Origin: an uncultured Candidatus Altimarinota bacterium
GTDB lineage: Bacteria > Patescibacteriota > Gracilibacteria > BD1-5 > UBA6164
Assembly (NCBI GenBank): GCA_937931775.1
Contig: CALHAQ010000074.1
Coordinates: forward strand, 1-7,050
Length of the DNA: 7,050 nucleotides
Direction of reading: 5' to 3'
Positions 1-7,050 of the stretch are shown in pieces. Position numbers and translations under genes: made by a program. Each line of letters starts with the position of its first letter. The first letter of the stretch is position 1. The notes beneath the pieces are model-generated. The model searched no databases and was not told where the DNA came from. It was given only the letters and a program-made list of their open reading frames with translations.

Positions 1-1229
1 AAGATGGTACTTTAGGAGAAGTTGATGAGCAATTGATGTTCAAAGTGATTGAATTCAATCGTGACGACAAACGTATTTTAGTTTCTCATTCTAGATTCTA
101 TAGTGATTCTAAAAAAGATGCTGAAAACGCTGCAAAGGGTATTAAGACTACTCACTTTGAAACATTTGCACAAACTGCTAGAGATTTCTCACCAGAAGTA
201 TCAAAACGTATTACTGTGTTTATGGAAGCAGCTGACCCTATGCCTCCAGTAGATACTAAAAAAATATGAAAATCAAGTGAACTGATTATTGCTTGAGGAC
301 TACCAGAAGGAACAGAAATGAAAGCAAATAGACAGGGAGAATATGTAGGAAAACAAGCAGATGGAGGAGAAGTGATCGTGAAAAAAGATGGAGACCTCAT
401 AACTCGAGAAATAAACTATGCCTGAGCTGACTATCCTATCAAAACTGGAATAGAAACAGCTGATGTATCATGACTCATTGCAGAAAGAGAGTGAGCAAAA
501 CAAGAGTTTGCACCAAAACAACAGGCTTGCGAAAGAGCATTGAACTTTTTAGAAAACCCTCTCAATGCTGATATGCCACTAGAGGATATGAAAGATGGTC
601 TTTTAAAACTCTTAGGACATGAGTTATTTAATGAACTATGAGTACGAAATGCGTCCGATAAACAGGGTCTTATAAGTACTATAAAAACAAATGCATGAGT
701 ATATAAGAAGAAACTTGAGGATGCTCAAAAGAAGTTTGAACAGAAATCAAAACTCGCAGCCCAAAAAGCTCGTGAGCGATATGTAAAGAGAGATGAACAA
801 ATGAAGCTTTCTCTGAAATCTATAAAAAATTCAACTCTTTGAAAAATAGGAATGGATTTTCTCGTATCAGAAATGAAGGGACAAGTCATGACGGTAAATA
901 TCTGAGATACTTTTGATATTTGAAATATTAATCTAGCTACAAATGATTTTTGAGAATCTGTGTGAGAAACAAATAGTTCAACAAAGCACCTAGAAAATAT
1001 GTACCGTATAGCAAATAAAATACTCACTGGAAGTCCTGATGGTATGGTTGATGGTACACTAGTAGGTTTTGACCTAGATCCTAATAAACTCAAGACGTGA
1101 ATAGCCCAAAAAACTCAGACAGAGATGATGGCTCTTCTCAAAGATTCATGAGTATGGAGCGAGACAGCTGGTACAAATAAGGAGGAAGTTCGCAGACGAC
1201 TTGCAATGCCAGTAGAACAAAAAGTATAA
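1..1229 (+). CDS. rpsA: 30S ribosomal protein S1 (C-terminal part, 5' end outside window) with long in-frame C-terminal extension; genetic code 25
   Basis: Seen: the frame is open from position 3 to TAA at 1227-1229 (408 codons) if TGA is read as glycine; 14 TGAs are in frame (267, 294, 423, 471, 492, 639, 696, 840, 903, 921, 951, 963, 1098, 1149). Residues 1-35 contain the end of an S1 RNA-binding repeat (FKVIEFNRDDKRILVSHSR), the form typical of ribosomal S1, which binds mRNA on the 30S subunit. Residues 36-88 form a charged tail ending in VDTKK. Residues 89-408 match no family I recognise; about 233-277 is a very charged Lys/Glu/Gln helix, probably coiled coil, and the C-terminal third is mixed. 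Codon use shifts at the join: Ile is ATT only (4 of 4) before 264, then mostly ATA (11 ATA, 5 ATT, 3 ATC). Alternative: a second protein could start at ATG 318, which has a good ribosome-binding site, but no TAA/TAG separates it from S1. The S1 call is firm; the role of the extension is unknown. Confidence 0.8.
306..320 (+). promoter_or_regulatory. Possible internal ribosome-binding site and ATG start within the rpsA-extension frame
   Basis: GAAGGA at 306-311 lies six bases before an ATG at 318-320 that is in frame with the S1 gene. The sequence matches a strong Shine-Dalgarno site with good spacing. If used, it would make the roughly 300-residue extension as a free protein. It may equally be chance, because GAA-GGA encodes Glu-Gly in the longer frame. 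Confidence 0.3.
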
Positions 1230-1240
1230 ATATTATATAC

Positions 1241-1271
1241 AAAAAAACAGCTCATATGAGCTGTCTTTTTT
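1241..1271 (+). terminator. Intrinsic terminator of rpsA, potentially bidirectional
   Basis: An 18-base perfect palindrome (acagctcatatgagctgt, 1247-1264) begins 17 bases after the rpsA stop. It can fold into a 7-bp GC-containing stem with an ATAT loop. On the plus strand it is followed by C and a run of six T. On the minus strand the same hairpin is followed by a run of T (the A tract at 1241-1247), so it could stop transcription in both directions. It separates rpsA from the protease gene. Confidence 0.9.
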
Positions 1272-1314
1272 AATCTAGAATTTTTCTGCATTAAATCTAT
1301 ATTAAAATTAGAGA

Positions 1315-1383
1315 GTGAAATATTTTATAGTTTTGACACTATTATTTTTTATCGTATTTTGAACATATTGATTATTTTTCTAA
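1315..1383 (+). CDS. Possible 22-residue hydrophobic peptide (doubtful)
   Basis: A GTG at 1315 opens a frame of 22 codons to TAA at 1381-1383, with two in-frame TGA codons (1360, 1369) read as Gly. The peptide would begin Met-Lys-Tyr and then be almost entirely Phe, Leu, Ile and Val, like a single membrane segment or a signal peptide. It ends 10 bases before the protease start codon. Only a weak purine stretch (agag) lies directly before the GTG, too close for a normal ribosome-binding site. AT-rich spacer DNA readily yields Phe/Leu/Ile codons by chance, and a candidate promoter overlaps it, so this is probably not a gene. Confidence 0.15.
1333..1360 (+). promoter_or_regulatory. Candidate sigma-70-type promoter for the giant protease gene
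   Basis: A perfect TTGACA -35 box at 1333-1338 is followed, after 16 bases, by TATTTT at 1355-1360 (four of six matches to TATAAT). Transcription would begin near 1367, giving a leader of about 26 bases before ATG 1394. This is the only stretch between the rpsA terminator and the next gene with a consensus -35. The -10 is weak, and AT-rich DNA gives many near matches (for example the AT-rich stretch near 1299-1308), so the call is tentative. Confidence 0.3.
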
Positions 1384-1393
1384 ATATTCTTTT

Positions 1394-4300
1394 ATGAAGA
1401 AATTACTGTCGCTTATAGTGTTATTTTTTATTTGTATTTCGCAATTACAAATCTGAGTTGTTTATGCAACTGAGCAAACAGAGCTTATAAATACCCGACA
1501 AGAATGAAAACAGGTATTACAGTGAGTGTGAGCTGTTATCGAGGATGCCGTAGAGCAGTTAGATGGTAAACTGCAAAATACTGAAAAATCTGAGCAACTT
1601 GAAGGGAAGCGTCAAGAAGTAGAAGACTATTTAGATCAAGTACAGGAAGAAATAGCATCTGAAACATCTTCAGAAGATATACAAGAAAAAGTGGAAGAGG
1701 CAAAAAAAGTAGTAGTTTTGAAGGTTGTATCTGGAGTTACTACATATTCTGATATAGGAGATAGTATTGATAGCGAAGTTGCGAATACTTATGAAAAGAT
1801 TGAAGAAGCCAGTCAAATATTACAGGATGCTCTTGTAGATGAAAGAGGAAAATACTCTCTTATAATTAAGACAAAATCTTCAAAAAATAAGATAATAAAG
1901 ACTTTATGAAAACTTGATGAAGGTATCGCTATAGAATTTATGTACGCATCTGGAAAGGAGAAATACTTTGAAATATTTTTTGATAAAGATTCTATCTTTA
2001 GCCAAGAAATGTTTGAAGATATTGAATTAGGTATTCTTCCAGAGAGCTTTATTGGTATGGAAATAGTTTCTCCAGAGATATTTTCTATAGAGTGAGTCAA
2101 AAGCGCTGAAAAGGTACAGAAGAATTTACTACAGTGAGAGGATCTAACGGAAATTTGGGGAATAGAAGAATATCAGACCTATAAATATTTTTCAGAAACA
2201 AAGAAAGCAAGTAAAAAAATTAGAGTGTGAGTTGTAGATACAGGAATTGACTATAATCATCCTGACTTACAAGATAGAATTTTAGTAAATAAAGGGAGGG
2301 ATTTTGTAAATAAAGATAGAGACGCAATGGATGACCAGGGACATGGAACTCATGTTGCTGGAACCATTGCTGCAGCAGTTAATAAACAAGGAATTATAGG
2401 AATAAATCCCTACGTAAAACTTGTTCCTCTGAAAATATGTAGTGAGAGTGGATTTTGTCCAACATACGCAATACTCAGAGCTTTAAATTATGCCACCAAA
2501 AAAGATATCGATATCTTAAATATGAGTTTATGAGGAAGAGGAAATCCAGATGATCATCCTATTTGTGACGCGATTGCTGCATATAGTGAGATGGGAGGAA
2601 TAGTTGTCGTAGCAGCAGGAAATTCGAATGTAGACACAAGTACATTTGTGCCAGGAGGATGTAGTGAATCTATCACTGTTCAAGCTCATGATCGATCATG
2701 AGTAAAAGCTACTTTTTCAAACTATGGAGAAGTAGTAGATACTTCTGCTCCAGGTGTAGAAATATATTCTACTTTTTTGAATGAGGGTTATAAAAAACTC
2801 TCAGGTACCTCTATGGCAGCTCCACATGTGACAGGTCTTGTCTCACTCATACAATCCTATGACGATGATATTACGAGTGGTGAAGTAAGAAGCTTATTAC
2901 GTGCATCTTGAAATGATATCGATTCACTGATGTATAATATACGGAATCTAGATACTCCAATTGTTGTTGAAGAGGAAGAACTATTGTTAGTGGAGGAGAT
3001 AGAAGAAGGGCTTACCGTAGAAAAAGAAATAGTAGAAGAATTGAGAGAATGAGAAGAGGTTATATTTGAGGCAGGAACTATCTCAGAGCTTACTCCTTAT
3101 GAACCTATTCCTACACCTGAGAAAACACCAGAAGTAGAAATCGAGTATGAACAGCTCCCACAAGAACCTGTAACTATAAATTTCTTTGAACAAGAGCAAG
3201 GAGTAGATATAAGTAATTTAAATATTCTTAGTAGTGAGGAAGAAGTACTTTCTTTAGAATTGGAAACAAAAGAGATACTTTCGGTTGATGGATGAAGTAA
3301 GAGTTTTGATGAATCATGAGCTATTATAGATCAGACACAAATAAATACTCTTGATAGAGGAGTAGAAGTACAGGGACTCGAAGTATGAGATGATTTTGAT
3401 ATATATAATCTGCCAGAACTCCAAAGGTCTGAAAATTCAGGGATAGAAATAAATTCATATGTAGAAGATATTACTGAAAACATAGATGTATTTATAGATG
3501 GAGCCGAAAAATGAATAGAGATAAATAGTCAAGAACAGTGAGAAGAAATTATTTTTCTTAGTGGGAGTTTAGATTTTGATAATGAAACAATACTTGATGA
3601 AATAGGTAACTTAGTAGATGTTTCTGATTTTGAAACTATTCAGATACAAGAAGAAATATTAGAGCCAGTAGTTATGACGGAAGAGTTATTTTTACAGGAA
3701 ACAGGGAGTGATATACAAATTAATTCTGTAGATCCTCTTGAATATAATGTAAGTGTTGAAACTTGAAAAGAACTTATAGTACACTTACCAGATAGCACTC
3801 AGTATAAACCGTTTGTAACAAGTATTGATAGTGGAACTGCACATGTAGCAACTGTTTGGTGGAAACTTTCAGATCAAGCGAAAATTACTGCTTGAACTAT
3901 TGGGAATGTTCGAATAGATCTTAAGGATCCAAGTAATATTATTCAGCATATTATTTATGTTACTATCACTCCAATACTCCCACCACCACCTGAGATAAAA
4001 ATACTCACTTCAGTATATGAAACGAAGAGTTTTCTATTGCGACATGAATGATTGCAGGCAAGTGTTTCGGATGCTTCATATATAGCATTTACGAGAAGTA
4101 GTAGTTATTTGCATATGAAAGCCTTGAAGGCAGGTGATGTAGAAATATATATGAGAGATAGTAGTGGAGTGCATACTATAACGTATCAGCTTCATATTAA
4201 TCCAGCACCTACACCTCAAAGCTATAATGTAGAACTTCTGAGTTGAGGATCGACAACTCTTCATATACCTGAGAGTACATACAACTTTAATGTAGCCTGA

Positions 4301-7050
4301 TCAGGTGACTGGATATTTGATAATAAAATCCAATATGCTACTTCATTTTATTTTTCTACGAAGACTACTTGAGAATATATAGTTCGTCTCGTAAATAAAA
4401 CAACAGGTTTTGATGCTTATGTTATTACGATTACATCAAGTCCTCAAAGAGAGAATTATATTTTAAATATCAGTGATAACTTAGCAGTGTGGTGACATAG
4501 TAGTTATTCTTTTGTAGAGGAAGATAGCTCTATAGTAGTACATGATTATGATAATGGACATCATGTTTTAGATGGACGGTGAGTATGAAATACTCAAATT
4601 AATATTTTCAAAGACTGATGACTCAGGAAAATTTGGAACGTAACTGTAAATCCTATTCCAGCTCCTATAGAAATAGACTGTAGTATTTCAGTTTGAGAAT
4701 CGTGTGACTTTTCTATTAATAATGACGGATTTTATTTTACTCAAGATAAAATTGGAACTATAGATGTAGCAGGGGGAACAAATGCTTTTGATGTAGAAGC
4801 ATATACAAGTGGGAATGCTACTGTGTATGTACGCTCTGCCACTTGAGAATATATTACTCATAAGATCAATGTGAACGTGTTTCCAAAAACAGTGATTAGC
4901 AAGGATTTTTCTATACCAGAAAAACTTGAGTGAAGCCTCACGAATTTCCCTGGAAAATTTGGAGAATATAATTTTACCGTTTCACAAGAAGGTATTCTCT
5001 CGGCCAGAATTGTAAAAGAAACATATAATGATGGAATGATCAGAGCGAAAGTATATATAAAAGGGCTATCTAATGGACAAGCAAATCTTTATATCCACAG
5101 AAATGCTGATCATGTAGGTACTATTGTGTCCACTATTCTTCCAGAAATAAAACCTATACGTTTCGATGATCATCTACACTATCTTGATGAAGATGGAGAA
5201 AAAGCAGATATACTCATACTTGAGTGAGGATGAAAATATGAGAAACAAGAATATGAAGCAGATAAAATATATTTCTCTCTTGGATCAGATAAAGATAGTA
5301 ATTGAGTATATCTTCCTACTGGAGATGCTACCGTAAAAGGACTTAAAAAATCAAATGGAGGAAGCTATGCATATATAAAAGATCAACATGGACAAAGGGC
5401 CTATCTCGCAATATATGTAAATGATGTAAGTCTTAGAATTTCTGAGCATATCCCAACACTCTCAAAAGGGCAAACAGAGTATATAGAAGTACTCGAATCA
5501 TATAAGGGGGTAGCAACAATTAATGAACATATACCTTCATGAGAAACTGCAAAAGTTACAGCATACCTTGTACGTCTTTCAGATGGAAATGAATACATAA
5601 AAGTAATTTGAAAAAATCCTTGAGTAGCAACAATCGAAGTTACAGATAAAGAATGAAATTTTCAGAGTTTTAATATCACAGTTGAATGAGGTGACAATGA
5701 GGAAATAGATATTCAAACTCCTAAGATTCGTTATATCCGAGACTGGCTTCAAGGATCAAACAAAAACTCTTATAGTCATTGGATGGAGATACAAGCAATA
5801 GAGAAGACTACATGAGTTAATATAGCAGAGTGAAAAATAGTCACATCATTACATGAATCTAAAGTATGATATCCTTATAGTCGAATTAGTGATGGGAACA
5901 TAAACTCATATTCAGAATGATCATCAACACAACTTTCTTGGGTACAGCTAGATCTCGGATCTCTCTATGATATTGAGAGAGTAAAAATTTGGCATTATTA
6001 TCCTGATTCACGAACTTACAATAAAACTAAAACTGAAGTATCTTCAGATGGAGTGACTTGGTATACTCTTTTTGATTCAACTACTGAATGAGTATATATA
6101 GAACCTACGGATGGAAGTGGGAGGAGTTATGATGTGAGGAATATTCTGGAAAATGATATTTCAACTATAGAGAAGTTAGATGTTTTTCTAGAATTATTAT
6201 TATCAGAATCAGAGATAAGCAGTATTCAGTACTCATCAACAGACTGAATTGAAATTAATAGTAATATATGAGAAATATTAGAAGAATATTCTCGTATTAG
6301 ATATGAAGCAGCATGGCAAGATTTTGCAGAATCGTACAGTGATTTTGCAATTTATAAGAACCCATTTTATACCGAAAATAATCGTGAAGGTATTAACCTT
6401 AGTTTATTATGATTTCAGTGAAAACTGTATAGTAGTTTCCGTGCTATTCACCCAGATACATTAGAATATAGAAAAGAGATATTTGAATCAAAACTTACTG
6501 CACTTATCTATGATTATGACCCGATACGAAACCAAAATAACTTGAATGTACAAGAAATAACACTGAGATATTACTTATACCAAGATATAAGAAGAGCACT
6601 CAATTATACTTTTGATAAAGCTATAAAAGACTACTGGGAATCTAATCCAGAAGAACTAGAACAAAAGCGTAAGGATGCACTTTTTGATGTAGCTAATGCT
6701 CTTTGATTAGAAAATGCAGGGCAAACATGGTGAGCTATGTCGGCAATAGTAATATCTGAAATTACTAATGATCCTTATCTCTCAGAAATTGCAAAACAAG
6801 AATTCCTAGATGAGATCGCAGAATTGACAAACGAATATACTGATATAGAATCACTTGTACTTAGAAAAGCACTTTTCATTAAACGGTTATGATGATTTTG
6901 AAAGAACATAAAGATCGCTACTAGAACTTCAATTTCTAACGCTATACTAACTAAAAATTTAGCTGGGAAAACTTTAAGGACAGGTGATGGAAAGAGTATG
7001 AAAATACCAATCAATTGGGTAAAAAATGATGTAAGTTGAAATGGAGGAGG
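1394..7050 (+). CDS. Giant secreted subtilisin-family (S8) serine protease with Ig-like repeats and F5/8 type C domain; 3' end outside window; genetic code 25
   Basis: Seen: ATG 1394 opens a frame of at least 1885 codons with 54 in-frame TGAs (Gly) and no TAA/TAG; the only stop upstream in frame is TAG 1328, and no other ATG, GTG or TTG start lies between. Residues 1-25 are a signal peptide (MKKLL, hydrophobic core, likely cleavage after VYA). About 26-277 is a Glu/Lys-rich helical then mixed region, probably a propeptide. Residues 278-515 are a full S8 domain: Asp282 (VGVVDTGID), His317 (HGTHVAGT), Asn410 (AAAGN) and Ser473 (SGTSMAAPH); the spacings match subtilisin. About 518-777 is an acidic linker, 778-1431 about eight Ig-like repeats, 1445-1580 an F5/8 type C domain, and 1581-1885 a helical region turning basic. 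Six cysteines occur after the signal peptide, in pairs 349/355, 391/423 and 1096/1104. No Shine-Dalgarno is visible. Inferred: an exported, probably surface-bound protease-adhesin acting on other cells or extracellular protein. The anchor, if any, is outside the window. Domain calls are strong; substrate and role are unknown. Confidence 0.93.
2225..2938 (+). other. Peptidase S8 (subtilase) catalytic domain within the giant CDS
   Basis: Residues 278-515 of the protein starting at 1394. The catalytic Asp282, His317 and Ser473 are 35 and 156 residues apart, close to subtilisin, and the oxyanion Asn410 lies 93 residues after the His. All expected landmark motifs are present, so the domain is predicted to be active. 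C349/C355 (KICSESGFC) and C391/C423 could form disulfides. Two UGA codons fall on family-conserved glycines (2228 in VGVVD, 2531 in NMSLGG), which is the strongest internal evidence for UGA = Gly. Confidence 0.95.
2945..3724 (+). other. Acidic Glu-rich linker or stalk region within the giant CDS
   Basis: Residues about 518-777, between protease and Ig-like array, are rich in Glu and Asp with few Lys/Arg and no cysteine. It opens with runs of Glu, passes through a Pro-rich stretch (about residues 573-595) and contains the six-residue motif [GD]IxINS at 683, 707 and 773. The motif recurs at 1618, beyond the discoidin domain. No known domain is recognised. It may be a flexible or calcium-binding spacer; this is inference. 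Confidence 0.6.
3725..5689 (+). repeat. Tandem array of about eight Ig-like (BIG-type) beta-sandwich repeats within the giant CDS
   Basis: Seen: residues 778-1431 divide into units of about 70-95 residues, each beta-rich and ending in a strand such as Y-V-T-I-T-P, often followed by a Pro-rich linker (PPPP at 863, PAPTP at 937, PIPAP at 1087). Approximate units: 778-862, 867-936, 942-1016, 1017-1086, 1092-1163, 1164-1249, 1250-1344 and 1345-1431. Several share an L-x-I/L-P-x-S start and a G-x-x-x-I/V-x-V near the end; the last unit (GVATIEVTD then FNITV) looks most like the BIG2 family. The units are diverged at DNA level, so this is an old array rather than a recent duplication. Such arrays usually act as rigid stalks on surface adhesins. 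Boundaries are by eye. Confidence 0.65.
5726..6133 (+). other. F5/8 type C (discoidin-like, galactose-binding fold) domain within the giant CDS
   Basis: Residues about 1445-1580 carry the family's landmarks in order: a first strand (IRYIRDWL), N-I-A-x-G-K-x-V-T-S, a S-R-I-S-D-G-N segment, W-V-Q-L-D-L-G (Trp1516), a V-K-I-W strand, and S-S-D-G-V-T-W before the final strands. Domains of this family usually bind glycans or phospholipids at cell surfaces. Five of its eleven glycines are encoded by TGA, including the conserved one in N-I-A-E-G-K (5831). It sits at the end of the Ig-like array, as expected for a distal binding module. Confidence 0.85.

Noticed and set aside
152..400. Minus-strand ORF of 82 codons
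   Set aside because: It lies opposite the rpsA frame and its product (Ser/Phe/Pro-rich) has no recognisable motif; a shadow of the coding strand.
725..1093. Minus-strand ORF of 122 codons
   Set aside because: It is antisense to the charged-helix part of the rpsA extension, and its Phe/Ser-rich product is what antisense of Lys/Glu codons gives. No ribosome-binding site or known motif.
1813..2100. Minus-strand ORF of 95 codons
   Set aside because: Antisense to the propeptide region of the protease; no motif, and the plus strand has strong family evidence immediately downstream in the same frame.
2687..2700. 14-base perfect palindrome (catgatcgatcatg) as a possible operator
   Set aside because: It lies inside the protease catalytic domain coding sequence, far from any start, and is explained by Ala-His-Asp-Arg-Ser codons.
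6775..7014. Minus-strand ORF of 79 codons with hydrophobic stretches
   Set aside because: Antisense to the C-terminal region of the giant frame; hydrophobicity is explained by the opposite strand's Lys/Glu/Asn codons.
1394..7050. Standard-code reading in which this is a decayed pseudogene broken by many stops
   Set aside because: All interruptions are TGA, none TAA or TAG, over 1885 codons, and the catalytic residues and domain spacing are intact. A decaying gene would gather all three stops and frameshifts.
1..7050. UGA read as tryptophan (code 4, Mycoplasma-like)
   Set aside because: TGA positions fit glycine in VGVVDTG, NMSLGG and NIAxGK motifs, and TGG already encodes Trp at expected places such as W-V-Q-L-D-L-G.

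Overview
The window comes from a bacterium that reads UGA as glycine (genetic code 25), as in Candidatus Absconditabacteria (SR1) and Gracilibacteria (BD1-5). Under the standard code the DNA breaks into short fragments. With TGA read as Gly it resolves into two long plus-strand reading frames with 14 and 54 in-frame TGA codons and no internal TAA or TAG. Several of these TGAs fall where a known family expects glycine: the V-G-V-V-D-T-G catalytic motif and N-M-S-L-G-G motif of a subtilase, and the N-I-A-x-G-K motif of a discoidin-type domain. TGG is used for Trp throughout, which argues against UGA = Trp. The DNA is AT-rich, as expected for these lineages. I cannot tell the two phyla apart from this window.

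Layout. Positions 1-1229 hold the 3' part of a ribosomal protein S1 gene (rpsA). Its S1 motif is followed, without any TAA/TAG, by about 320 unrecognised residues rich in UGA-Gly. A strong intrinsic terminator lies at 1241-1271. The short intergenic region (to 1393) holds a possible promoter or, alternatively, a 22-codon hydrophobic ORF. From 1394 to the right edge runs one giant reading frame of at least 1885 codons, still open at the window end.

The giant protein is a secreted, multidomain cell-surface-type protein. In order it has a signal peptide, a helical or propeptide-like N-terminal region, a complete subtilisin-family (S8) protease domain with Asp282, His317, Asn410 and Ser473, an acidic Glu-rich linker, about eight Ig-like (BIG-type) beta-sandwich repeats, an F5/8 type C (discoidin, carbohydrate-binding) domain, and a helical C-terminal region that turns basic at the window edge. 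Protease, adhesive stalk and glycan-binding module together suggest a factor for attaching to or attacking a host or prey cell. That would fit the epibiotic or predatory lifestyle reported for some members of these phyla, but the function is inferred.

The two genes look like separate transcription units. No RNA genes, mobile elements, CRISPR arrays or convincing minus-strand genes were seen.
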